Assembly: GCA_025055455.1 (NCBI GenBank)
Contig: JANWXD010000018.1
Coordinates: 1-64,000, forward strand
Length of the DNA stretch: 64,000 nucleotides
Direction of reading: 5' to 3'
Source: Bryobacteraceae bacterium
GTDB lineage: Bacteria; Acidobacteriota; Terriglobia; Bryobacterales; Bryobacteraceae
The position numbers and the translations under genes were made by a program. A model generated the notes under the pieces. That model saw only the letters and a program-made list of their open reading frames with translations. It was not told the origin of the DNA and made no database searches. Of this stretch, positions 33,831-43,392 are shown piece by piece (the stretch's first letter is position 1; each line of letters opens with the position of its first letter).

Positions 33831-34777
33831 GGGCCTGTATCGATCCTTTCTCTGGTCCCGAGTGACTTGATGTACGCAATGAGCTGTAGCAGCTGTTCTT
33901 CGGTAAGCTGCCCTTCGAAGGTGGGCATGAGGGTGCGGTAGCCGGCGACGATCTTGGCCTGCGGCCGGAGGATGGACTCGCGCAAATAACTTTCGTCAGC
34001 GACGACTTTCTCCCCCGTGGCCAGGACCACGGTGGAACCGAACACGCCCGCCAGGACAGGGCCTCGGCCGGGGGCGTCGGCGCGGTGGCAGCTCTGGCAG
34101 CCGAGCTTCTGGAAGAGCCGCTCTCCGGCGGCCGCCATCGTCTCGGTCGTGGCCTTGCCGCTGAGCCAGTTTTCGTAATCCACCGGCTCCATTACGTACA
34201 CCCAGCCCTTCATCCGCGAATGTTCCGTGCCGCAATACTCGGCGCAGAACAGGTGATACTTGCCGACCTTGGTCGGCTGAAACCACATCGTGGTATAGCG
34301 GCCCGGCACGACGTCCATCTTCACCCGGAACGCGGGGATGTAGAAGCTGTGGATGACGTCCTCGGTGGTCATGACGAGCTTTACTGGCCGTCCCACCGGC
34401 ACGTGGAGTTCGTTGATCTCCCGGTGTCCCTCAGGATGCTGAATCTTCCACATCCATTGCTTGCCGACTACGAACATCTCCATGGCGTCCGCCGGCGGAG
34501 CGGAGTTGCGGAAGTAGACGACCGTGCCGTAGGCAAAGACCGCGATCGCGATGATGCCCGGCGTGATAGACCAGAAGAGCTCCAGGCGCAACGATCCCAG
34601 AATCGGCCGCGGGATCTCATCCGGCCGCCGGCGTCGGTAGCGGATCGCGAACACAAAGATCAGCGCGAAAATCAGGACCGTGAAAAACACGCTGATCGCC
34701 ACCAGGACCCAGTACAGCGTATCCACGCTCTGGGCGATGGTCGAAGCCTGTTCGGGAAGCAGCGGAAAGTCGGTCAT
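33827..34777 (-). CDS. coxB: Cytochrome c oxidase subunit II with fused cytochrome c domain (caa3 type)
   Basis: 316 residues. Two N-terminal membrane helices (residues about 21-45 and 70-90), then the cupredoxin domain with a full CuA site: His143, Cys178, Glu180, Cys182, His186 and Met189 ([12 protein letters not shown]). A C-terminal cytochrome c domain follows with heme site CQSCH at 227-231 and an axial Met region near [13 protein letters not shown]. The fusion means electrons enter through a covalently attached cytochrome, as in caa3 oxidases. No signal lipobox is seen. ATG 34777 overlaps the SCO gene stop. Confidence 0.96.
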   Translation of the reverse strand: MTDFPLLPEQASTIAQSVDTLYWVLVAISVFFTVLIFALIFVFAIRYRRRRPDEIPRPILGSLRLELFWSITPGIIAIAVFAYGTVVYFRNSAPPADAMEMFVVGKQWMWKIQHPEGHREINELHVPVGRPVKLVMTTEDVIHSFYIPAFRVKMDVVPGRYTTMWFQPTKVGKYHLFCAEYCGTEHSRMKGWVYVMEPVDYENWLSGKATTETMAAAGERLFQKLGCQSCHRADAPGRGPVLAGVFGSTVVLATGEKVVADESYLRESILRPQAKIVAGYRTLMPTFEGQLTEEQLLQLIAYIKSLGTRERIDTGP

Positions 34778-35565
34778 ACCGGTTCGAACTTCTTCCGCCG
34801 GTCGCGGCGGAACATGGCGAGCAAGAAAACGCCGAGCGCCAGCACCGTGGCGATGCCTGCGGCTCGCAGCACATTCATGACGAGCAAGCTGTACTTGCCC
34901 GTCGCGGGATCGTAATGAAAACAGTACAGCAGGACCTGATCCACGGGCGTGCCGATTTTTCCGGCGGATGCCTCCACTAGCGCCAGCCGCAGATCCCGCG
35001 GCGGGTACTCGATGCCGTAAAGATAGCGGGCCAGGCGGCCGTCCGGCGTCAGCACCATGATGGCGCTGGCGTGCGCGAATTGATTGGCGGCCGGATCGTA
35101 CTTGTACCGGAACCCTACCGCTTGAGTCAATTGCCGTATCGCTTCGGCATCGCCCGTCAGGAAGTGCCAGCCCGCTGCCCCGGTGGGGCGTCCATAACGT
35201 TCGATATAAGACTGCTTCTTGGCGGCCGCCAGCTCATGGGTTTCGTTCGGATCGAAGCTCACCGTGAGGACCTCGAAGTCGCGGCCAACGTCCAAGTTGA
35301 TCGTGCGCAGGGTCTTCAGCAGCCCGTTGAGCACCATCGTGCACAGCATCGGGCACTCGTAGTAAACGAGCGACAAAATGACCGGACGCCGGTTGAAGTA
35401 CGTCTTCAAGGCCACCGCCGCTCCGGACTCATCCCGGAACGTCAGCTCCAAGGGCAGGCGGGCGTTGAGGCGCTGGTCAATGCCGACCTCGCGCAGCGGC
35501 GGCGGCAGCGCGGTCTGCGCCGCCAGCACTGGGGCCACGAGCCACGCCGCGAGGAGCCGCCTCAC
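34774..35565 (-). CDS. SCO1/SenC-family copper chaperone with C-terminal anchor
   Basis: 263 residues. Signal peptide at the start (LLAAWLVAPVLAAQ), a thioredoxin-like fold with the copper motif CPMLC (Cys71, Cys75) and the ligand His near residue 166 in NQFAHASAIMV. It should deliver copper to the CuA site of the neighbouring subunit II. Unlike classic SCO1, the membrane anchor is at the C-terminus (about residues 235-253, AAGIATVLALGVFLLAMF). GTG 35565 overlaps the previous stop (GTGA). Confidence 0.92.
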   Translation of the reverse strand: MRRLLAAWLVAPVLAAQTALPPPLREVGIDQRLNARLPLELTFRDESGAAVALKTYFNRRPVILSLVYYECPMLCTMVLNGLLKTLRTINLDVGRDFEVLTVSFDPNETHELAAAKKQSYIERYGRPTGAAGWHFLTGDAEAIRQLTQAVGFRYKYDPAANQFAHASAIMVLTPDGRLARYLYGIEYPPRDLRLALVEASAGKIGTPVDQVLLYCFHYDPATGKYSLLVMNVLRAAGIATVLALGVFLLAMFRRDRRKKFEPV

Positions 35566-35936
35566 GGTCCCTCCCGCTTCGGACTAGGCGACGACGACCG
35601 CGCGGGCAGGCCTCGCTCGGCCAGCAACTCCATGGCGCGATCGATCGGGATCCGCACGATGCCCGCGTCCCGATCCACCCAGCCGTAACTGTTCAGTAAT
35701 GCTGCCTCCGCCCGTCGCACGGCTTCTAGGTCGCTTTCTGGCGTAACCTGCAAGCGCGGGGCCGGAGGAAGTTCCCTTTGCGCCGGAGCGGCGGTGACGG
35801 CGCCTTCCTCTTTGGCCGCCAGATACCAAAACATCCACCCCATCGCAAGCAGGGAAATCACCAGCAGGACGAACAAGCCCACGAGCGAGAGCGTCAGGCC
35901 GCGGATGTTTGCGTCACGCGTTTCGTAGGCCCCCAT
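35562..35936 (-). CDS. Small membrane protein of the ACIII-oxidase operon
   Basis: 124 residues: one membrane helix near the N-terminus (LSLVGLFVLLVISLLAMGWMF), then a periplasmic tail ending GWVDRDAGIVRIPIDRAMELLAERGLP, a charged helix-like module. It lies exactly between actF and sco, with four-base overlaps on both sides, so its product is expected in or around the alternative complex III/oxidase supercomplex. The PIDRAMELLAERG module is known to me from acidobacterial respiratory operons, but I cannot assign a function. Confidence 0.75.
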   Translation of the reverse strand: MGAYETRDANIRGLTLSLVGLFVLLVISLLAMGWMFWYLAAKEEGAVTAAPAQRELPPAPRLQVTPESDLEAVRRAEAALLNSYGWVDRDAGIVRIPIDRAMELLAERGLPARSSSPSPKREGP

Positions 35937-37078
35937 CAGTAGCCTCCTTCGGCGGGCAACAGCGGTCGCCGCTTCAGCTGCCAGGTGAAAGCGGCCAGCC
36001 ACAGTCCACCGATCCCCACGGGCATCAACACATCCATCCAATGCACGGCAAGGCCACCGCTATGAAACGCCGGCATCACGATCCAGAACAGATCCACGAG
36101 CCGGACCAGCAGCACCCCGCCGGCAATGGCAGCAAGAATCCGGAGCCGCTGCTTGTTGTAACGCGACAGCAGCAGCACGAAGGGCACGACAAAGTGGAAG
36201 ACGAGCAGCGCTGCCGCCATCCAACCCCAGCCGCCGCTCAAGCGCCGCAGGTACCACGGAATTTCTTCCGGCAGGTTCCCGGACCAGATGATCAGGAACT
36301 GAGAGAAGCTCACATAGGCCCACAGCATGAGGAATGCCAGCATGAGGTTGCCCAGATCGTGAAAATGGGTGGGTCGCAGCACGTCCGACATGGGCTTGCG
36401 GTCGGCCAGCAGCCACAGGGCCACGATGACGAACGCGATCGTGGCCAGCGCCTCGCCCGTCATAAAGAGGATCCCGTAGATGGTGGAAAACCAGTGCGGC
36501 TCGAGCGACATGACCAGATCCACGGAGGCGAAGGTGACCGTCAGACCGTAGAGCACCAGACCCGGTCCGCTCAGCCACTGCAAGCGCGTCTTCACCTCGG
36601 GCCGCAGCGTGCGATCCTGCTCGTCGGACCATTTGTTCAGCCAGTACGCCAGCGCGATCCAGACGGCGAAGTAAAACGCCAGGCGCCCGAGGAAAAACGG
36701 CACGTTGAGGTACGGCGCCTTGTGGCGCAACAGCTCGTCGCCCGCGACCGCCTCCGGTCGCGCCCACACGTACAGCCGGGGCAGCCCGGCCAGCAGGGGC
36801 AGCGTCAGCACTGCCATCACCGGCAGCGTGCCCGCTCCGGACTCGAGCAGACGCCGGATTACTACTCCCCAACTGCCGCCCACCAGGTGATGCAGCATCA
36901 CGATGGCGAAACAGCCCAGGGCGATGCCGATCCAGAACAGGTAAGCGAACAGGTACGAGCGGAAAAACTGGTCCGGGTTGCCCGCCGCTCCGGCCGCACA
37001 GACTGCCAGCGCCACGGCTCCCGCCGCCAGCACGCGCCGTCGAAACCGATCGAACTCCGCCACCGCCCCTCCGTTCAT
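35936..37078 (-). CDS. actF: Alternative complex III subunit ActF (NrfD-like quinol-binding membrane protein)
   Basis: 380 residues with about ten hydrophobic segments, including FRSYLFAYLFWIGIALGCFAI, FYFAVWIALAYWLNKW and LMLAFLMLWAYVSFSQFLII. This is the second NrfD-like membrane subunit of alternative complex III, which oxidises quinol at the periplasmic face and gives electrons to cytochrome c or directly to the oxidase. The position after actE and before the oxidase genes is the standard one. ATG 37078 overlaps the actE stop. Confidence 0.9.
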   Translation of the reverse strand: MNGGAVAEFDRFRRRVLAAGAVALAVCAAGAAGNPDQFFRSYLFAYLFWIGIALGCFAIVMLHHLVGGSWGVVIRRLLESGAGTLPVMAVLTLPLLAGLPRLYVWARPEAVAGDELLRHKAPYLNVPFFLGRLAFYFAVWIALAYWLNKWSDEQDRTLRPEVKTRLQWLSGPGLVLYGLTVTFASVDLVMSLEPHWFSTIYGILFMTGEALATIAFVIVALWLLADRKPMSDVLRPTHFHDLGNLMLAFLMLWAYVSFSQFLIIWSGNLPEEIPWYLRRLSGGWGWMAAALLVFHFVVPFVLLLSRYNKQRLRILAAIAGGVLLVRLVDLFWIVMPAFHSGGLAVHWMDVLMPVGIGGLWLAAFTWQLKRRPLLPAEGGY

Positions 37079-37641
37079 GGCAGACGCTCCAGCCGCTTCC
37101 GCTCCTCTGCGGGCACGTCCGCCAGGGTGGCCCGCTGGCTCAGTTGCAGCGCGCGAACGTACGCGATGATCGCCCAGCGATCCTCCGTCGGAATGCGCGA
37201 GGCATAGCTGGCCATGGCGCCGAAGCCGTTCGTAATTACGTCGAAGTAGTGTCCGACCGGCGCTTCGCGCAGCCGGTCAATGTGAAACGAGGGTGGGTGC
37301 CGAAACCCCCGCTTGACGACCATTCCCTCGCCGTCGCCGAGCGCGCCGTGGCAGGGTGCGCAGAAGATGTTGTAGCGCTCGCGGCCACGTTCCAACACCG
37401 CGCGCGTGACAGCGAAGGGAAAGGTGGTGGCCGGCTCGTTGCCCATCCTGCCGGCGTAAAGGTGCTGGTCGACTTTCAGATGCCCCCGAGCCACCGTGCC
37501 CGGAACCAAGGGCCGCGCCGACCGACCGTCCTCGAAGAACGTGCTCGCCGCCAGCGGCTTGTATTTGGGCTGATCGTGCATGTCCTGCCGACAACCCGCC
37601 GCCAGCAGGCAAAGCAGCACCGGCGCCCCACCGTGAAGCAC
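37075..37641 (-). CDS. actE: Alternative complex III subunit ActE (monoheme cytochrome c lipoprotein)
   Basis: 188 residues. From GTG 37641 the product begins with a hydrophobic stretch and a lipobox (LLCLLAAGC, Cys17), so it should be lipid-anchored. The heme site is CAPCH at residues 94-98, followed by GALGDGEGM. The frame is open further upstream inside actD, but the GTG, one base after the actD TAG, gives a proper lipoprotein signal. This is the mono-heme subunit that delivers electrons from ActA towards the oxidase. Confidence 0.9.
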   Translation of the reverse strand: MLHGGAPVLLCLLAAGCRQDMHDQPKYKPLAASTFFEDGRSARPLVPGTVARGHLKVDQHLYAGRMGNEPATTFPFAVTRAVLERGRERYNIFCAPCHGALGDGEGMVVKRGFRHPPSFHIDRLREAPVGHYFDVITNGFGAMASYASRIPTEDRWAIIAYVRALQLSQRATLADVPAEERKRLERLP

Positions 37642-37642
37642 G

Positions 37643-38179
37643 CTACGGCGCAACTTCCACCACCTCCCGCGAGGGCAGGTTCTCGAGGAACCGCCGCGTG
37701 GCCACGAGGTCGAACTTCGGATCGCTGGCTTCGATGCACAAGAAAAAGCGGTTGTGCGTCGCCAGAGCAAAGCGTGGCGCGTTGAAGACGGGATGATACG
37801 GCTGCGGCAGGCCGTTCAACGCCAGCATGCCCAGCACCGCCGCCAGGGCCGCAAACAGGATCGTGGTCTCGAAAGTGATCGGAATGAAGGCCGGCCAGCT
37901 ATTGAATGGGCGGCCGCCGACGTTCAGCGGATAAATGATGGTCTCGATGGCCCACAACATGCCGAAGGCCGTCAGACATCCCACCAAGCCGCCGAGAAGC
38001 ACGATCAACGGCAAGGGGTTTTTCTGGACACCGAGCGCTTCCGCCAGGCCGTGCACCGGCATGGGCGAGTAGGCGTCCATCTTGCGATAGCCCTCGGCGT
38101 AGGCCGCCCGCGCCGCCGCCAACAGGTCCGCCGGATTGTCGAACTCCGCCATCAAGCCATATAGCCGCGTGGACTCCAT
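37643..38179 (-). CDS. actD: Alternative complex III subunit ActD (DUF3341)
   Basis: 178 residues: an N-terminal soluble part (YGLMAEFDNPADLLAAARAA, the DUF3341 opening, with MDAYSPMPVHGL), two membrane helices (IVLLGGLVGCLTAFGMLWAI and FETTILFAALAAVLGML) and a soluble C-terminus (FFLCIEASDPKFD). The order between actC and actE is conserved. ATG 38179, three bases after the actC stop. Confidence 0.93.
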   Translation of the reverse strand: MESTRLYGLMAEFDNPADLLAAARAAYAEGYRKMDAYSPMPVHGLAEALGVQKNPLPLIVLLGGLVGCLTAFGMLWAIETIIYPLNVGGRPFNSWPAFIPITFETTILFAALAAVLGMLALNGLPQPYHPVFNAPRFALATHNRFFLCIEASDPKFDLVATRRFLENLPSREVVEVAP

Positions 38180-38182
38180 GGG

Positions 38183-39571
<1,389 letters not shown>

Positions 39572-39577
39572 CTTGCT

Positions 39578-42556
39578 TCAGCCTCGTTCCAATGCCGGAT
39601 TGGGGTTGCGCACACGGGCCAGATACGTGGTCCGAGGCCGCGTGTTCAACTCCGTCAGGATCCCGTAATTCAAGGGCTGCGCTTTGAGACGCGCCAGGCG
39701 GCTTGCCGGGTCGTTCCAATCGCCGAACACGATCGCCTCGGTGGGACAGGCGGCCTGGCAGGCCGTGACGACTTCCCCATCGCGGATGCGCCGGCCTTGT
39801 TTTTCTGCCTCGATCCGCGCCGCGTTGATGCGCTGCACGCAATAGGTGCACTTTTCCATCACACCCCGGCTGCGCACGGTCACGTCCGGATTGCGCAACG
39901 CCTTCAGACTCTCCGTGGCCCAGTCCGCATACAGGAAGAAATTGAACCGTCGCACCTTGTAGGGACAATTGTTGGAACAGTACCGCGTGCCCACGCAGCG
40001 GTTGTACGTCATCTGGTTGAGACCCTCGGCCGAATGCGTCGTCGCCCCGGTCGGGCACACGACTTCGCAGGGCGCTTGGTCGCAATGCATGCACGGCACC
40101 GGCTGGTGGTAGATCGAGGGCTCGTCCAGACTGCCCTCGAAGTAGCGGTCCACGCGGAGCCAGTGCATCTCGCGGCCTCGGGCCACCTCGCGCCGTCCCA
40201 CCACGGGGATGTTGTTTTCCGCTTGGCAGGCCACGATGCAGGCCCCGCAGCCGATACAGGCGTTGAGATCGATGACCATGCCCCAAGAGTAGCCCTCGTA
40301 CTTGAAACCGGGATACAGGGACAGTTTGGGATCGGGATCGTGGGCCACGTGATGGGCAAAGTGGGGGTCTTTGTGAAACTCCTCGAGCGTGGCCGAGCGC
40401 ACCAGATGGCGCCCTTCCATGCTGTGATGTTCTTGGGTGACGGAAAGCGCCTTGCGCCGGCCCGTCTGGCGGATCTCCAGGTCATCGCGGCGCCACGGGG
40501 CTGCGGCCGAACGGATCCGGTGGGCATCGAACCCCGCCCCTGCCGCCACCTTGCCGGCGCGTCTTCGCCCGTAGCCCAGATGCACCGTCACCGAGTTGTC
40601 GGCGCAGCCGGGCAGAATCCACACCGGCGCCTCCACCGAGGTCTGGCCGCAACGCAACTCCACCACGTCTCCGTTGGCCAGTCCCAGCCGCTCCGCCAGG
40701 CGGGGACTCAGGAGCGCTGCGTTGTCCCACGTCAATTTCGTCAGCGGCTTGGGCAACTCCTGAAGCCAGCCGTTGTTGGCAAACCGCCCGTCCCAGATGG
40801 TCGGATCCGGACGGAAGCATAGCTCGACGCCCCGGCCACGTGAAGAAGGCGGGATGGCGAGCGCCTCCTTGCGCACGGCGACCTTTTTCGGCGGCGAGGC
40901 CGTGCCGGCCACGACGCCATCGTGCAGCGCCGTTTGCCAGAACGTCTCGAAATCCGACCCGCGATAGTGCCTCTGCCAGTACTCGCGGACGATGTCGTAG
41001 CCGCTGCGATCCGGCTTGCCGCTCCAGGCCGAGACCATCTCGTGCGCCGACTTGCCGCCGTAAAGCGGCGCGATCAACGGCTGCTGGATGGTCACGGTGC
41101 CGTCGAAGGCCCGCGCGTCGCTCCAGGCCTCCAGATAGTGCGTCTCTGGCACATGCCACTGGCACAGGGCGGCGGTTTCATCGTCGTAGAGTCCCAGGTG
41201 GATCCGGAGGCTCACGTTGCGCAGGTGTCGGGCGAACTCCAGATCCGCCGGCGCGTCATACGCCGGATTGGCGCCCAGGATGAGCAGCGTCTCGACGCGG
41301 CCGGCCTTCATGTCGTCGACGAGCTGCCGCAGAGAAGCCATCTGGGGCGAAGGATCCGCTTCCGGCGGCTCGACGTACACCACCGTGCGACCCACGTTGC
41401 CCAGGGCCTCGTTCAGGGCGTGCGCTAGTGCGTGAACGGTGGGAGGCTGCTGGTCACCGACCACCACCAGCGAGCGGCCCCGGTGTTGCAGCAAGTCCGC
41501 GGCGACGGCCTTGACCCAGTCGTTGGGGGCGGAGGTCCCCGCATTGGCCACGTTCAGACCGACCGCAGCCGCCACGACCCGCAGCAGGTGCTCAATCTCT
41601 CCGGCCGGCAGGGGGAGCCGGTGGTCTGCCGCCGCGCCGGTCACCGTCGGCGCCGGTTCGGCCACGTACAAGCGGTTCATGGCGGCTCCGGTTTCGTAAG
41701 GCCTGCGGCGGCGGGCGAATTCGCGCGCGTAGCGCACCGCGCCAGGGCCGCTGCCCAGCAGGTCCGCATCCAGAGCCAGAATCACGTCGGCGTCCTCGAG
41801 CCGGTAGACGGCGTGGACCGGCTCACCGAACGCCAGCCGCGCCCCTTCCCGCGCCTGGTCCCGGTTGCACGTTTCGTACTGATGCCAAACCGCCTCCGGC
41901 ATCTCGCGCAGCAAATCGCGCAGCTGAGCGGCGAGGGTAGGGGAAGTGACCGTCTCGGTCAAGATCCGGAATCCCGCCCCTTTGCGCGCCAGCAAACTCT
42001 CGCGGACGCGGCTCACTTCCGCCACGAAGCTGACCCAGGTGCTGATGCGGCCGCCTCGGGTTACAACCTGAGAGCGATCCGGATCATAGAGCGTCAGCAC
42101 GGAGGCCTGCGCGAACACGTCGGTGGCCCCCAGGCTGGCGGGATGCTGCGGGTTGCCTTCGACTTTGGTCGGCCGCCCCATGTGGCTTTCTACGAGCACA
42201 CCGCTGGCGAAGCCACCCAACGTCATAGCGGTAGCGAAAAACAGCGGTTTGCCGGGAATCACGTCCTCGGGCGCGCGCACATAGGGAACGATCTTCTCTG
42301 GCGGTTGCTTGGTGCAGCCCGTCAGCCCCGCCAGCCCGAAGGACGCACCCAGCAGTTGCAACATCCGGCGCCGGCTGGGCTGGTTCTCCCAGTCCGTGAC
42401 GCCAGGGGCGAATTCGTTCTCGAGCAGGGCACGGAATTCCGGCGTCTCGGCCAGTTCCTCCAAACTGCGCCAATACTGGCGGCCGTGCGCGCGAGCTAGA
42501 CGCTCCCGGAGGGCCGCAAGGTCGAGCTTGCCGCGCTCAATTTGGATCGAACTCAT
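39578..42556 (-). CDS. actB: Alternative complex III subunit ActB (iron-sulfur / Mo-like fusion)
   Basis: 992 residues. The N-terminus is a molybdopterin-oxidoreductase-like domain preceded by a Tat-like RRRMLQLLGASFG signal; no metal-binding Cys or Sec is seen in it, as known for ActB. The C-terminal ~250 residues hold ferredoxin-type clusters: CIGCGACIVACQ, CMHCDQAPCEVVC, CVGTRYCSNNC and CTYCVQR with CQAACP. Electrons go from ActC quinol site through these clusters to the ActA hemes. ATG 42556 overlaps the actA stop by four bases; the frame is open upstream inside actA, but that is a shadow. Confidence 0.95.
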   Translation of the reverse strand: MSSIQIERGKLDLAALRERLARAHGRQYWRSLEELAETPEFRALLENEFAPGVTDWENQPSRRRMLQLLGASFGLAGLTGCTKQPPEKIVPYVRAPEDVIPGKPLFFATAMTLGGFASGVLVESHMGRPTKVEGNPQHPASLGATDVFAQASVLTLYDPDRSQVVTRGGRISTWVSFVAEVSRVRESLLARKGAGFRILTETVTSPTLAAQLRDLLREMPEAVWHQYETCNRDQAREGARLAFGEPVHAVYRLEDADVILALDADLLGSGPGAVRYAREFARRRRPYETGAAMNRLYVAEPAPTVTGAAADHRLPLPAGEIEHLLRVVAAAVGLNVANAGTSAPNDWVKAVAADLLQHRGRSLVVVGDQQPPTVHALAHALNEALGNVGRTVVYVEPPEADPSPQMASLRQLVDDMKAGRVETLLILGANPAYDAPADLEFARHLRNVSLRIHLGLYDDETAALCQWHVPETHYLEAWSDARAFDGTVTIQQPLIAPLYGGKSAHEMVSAWSGKPDRSGYDIVREYWQRHYRGSDFETFWQTALHDGVVAGTASPPKKVAVRKEALAIPPSSRGRGVELCFRPDPTIWDGRFANNGWLQELPKPLTKLTWDNAALLSPRLAERLGLANGDVVELRCGQTSVEAPVWILPGCADNSVTVHLGYGRRRAGKVAAGAGFDAHRIRSAAAPWRRDDLEIRQTGRRKALSVTQEHHSMEGRHLVRSATLEEFHKDPHFAHHVAHDPDPKLSLYPGFKYEGYSWGMVIDLNACIGCGACIVACQAENNIPVVGRREVARGREMHWLRVDRYFEGSLDEPSIYHQPVPCMHCDQAPCEVVCPTGATTHSAEGLNQMTYNRCVGTRYCSNNCPYKVRRFNFFLYADWATESLKALRNPDVTVRSRGVMEKCTYCVQRINAARIEAEKQGRRIRDGEVVTACQAACPTEAIVFGDWNDPASRLARLKAQPLNYGILTELNTRPRTTYLARVRNPNPALERG

Positions 42557-43200
42557 CGGTGACAAATCGAGCAGTCCGTCAACTTTCGTATCTGGTACTT
42601 CCGGACGAGTTCCCTCCCCAGGGTGAGCTGATCCACGGGCGGCCTCCAGTTCATGTTGAACACCTCTTCGCGCGGGCGGACGAAACGCTCCGGCTCCCGG
42701 TGGCACTCCAGACACCATTCCATCTGCAAGGTCTTGACGTTCCACATGAGCGGCATCTGGTCCACGCGTCCGTGGCAGGTGTCGCAGCCGATGCCCTTGT
42801 TGACGTGAATGCTGTGATCGAAGTAGACGAATTCGGGCAGGTCGTGGACCCGCGTCCACTGAATCGATTGATCCGTGCGGAAGCTGGCGCGCACCGGCTC
42901 CAGCATCGGGCTTTCGGCCCAGATTTGCGAATGACAGCTCATGCAGGTCTCCGTCGGCGGCATGCCCGCAAAGGCCGCGGTTTCCACCGTCGTGTGGCAA
43001 TAGCGGCAGTCGATGCCCATTCCACTGACATGATGTTTGTGGCTGAACGGCACCGGCTGCGGGCGCGCCACGCCCACGCCCGTCACGTACGAAGAACGCT
43101 GGATTTCATTGCCCGTCCACAACAAGCCGGCCACGAAGAACACCGCCCCGTAGATGCTCACCTTGGCGATCGTGTTCGTGCTGGGGTGGAAAATCTGCAT
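42553..43200 (-). CDS. actA: Alternative complex III subunit ActA (pentaheme cytochrome c)
   Basis: 215 residues: one N-terminal membrane helix (VSIYGAVFFVAGLLWTG), then five CXXCH heme sites at residues 65-69 (CRYCH), 86-90 (CMSCH), 139-143 (CDTCH), 163-167 (CLECH) and 210-214 (CSICH). The last site ends the protein. This is the heme-bearing subunit exposed to the periplasm. First gene of a twelve-gene operon ending at the oxidase subunit IV gene; the promoter and a leader hairpin lie upstream. Confidence 0.96.
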   Translation of the reverse strand: MQIFHPSTNTIAKVSIYGAVFFVAGLLWTGNEIQRSSYVTGVGVARPQPVPFSHKHHVSGMGIDCRYCHTTVETAAFAGMPPTETCMSCHSQIWAESPMLEPVRASFRTDQSIQWTRVHDLPEFVYFDHSIHVNKGIGCDTCHGRVDQMPLMWNVKTLQMEWCLECHREPERFVRPREEVFNMNWRPPVDQLTLGRELVRKYQIRKLTDCSICHR

Positions 43201-43222
43201 CGAAACGTCGAACAGGCAAACG

Positions 43223-43267
43223 TTCTCCCCCTTTGCCCTTGGGCCGTGGTGTTGTGGAGGGGGAGAA
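43223..43267 (-). ncRNA. Stem-loop at the predicted 5' end of the actA mRNA
   Basis: Perfect nine-base arms TTCTCCCCC (43223-43231) and GGGGGAGAA (43259-43267) enclose a 27-base loop that itself contains GCCC-TT-GGGC. The outer arm starts at the transcription start predicted from the promoter at 43274-43303, so the message should begin with a stem. A 5' stabiliser or a regulated leader are both possible. Confidence 0.5.
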
Positions 43268-43273
43268 ACCGGT

Positions 43274-43303
43274 AGTATATTTTCCCGTCGCAGAAACTGT
43301 CAA
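43274..43303 (-). promoter_or_regulatory. Sigma-70-type promoter of the ACIII/oxidase operon
   Basis: Minus strand TTGACA (43303-43298, perfect consensus), 18-base spacer, TATACT (43279-43274). The predicted start is near 43267, giving a leader of about 66 bases to the actA ATG. Confidence 0.75.
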
Positions 43304-43392
43304 ATTGGGGGGAATAAGAGGTTATTGTGGTCCGGTTATCCTGTTTTCCTCCAGCGGCAGTTCCGCGTCAGCTGCTGTAAGCTAAGGGGCTT

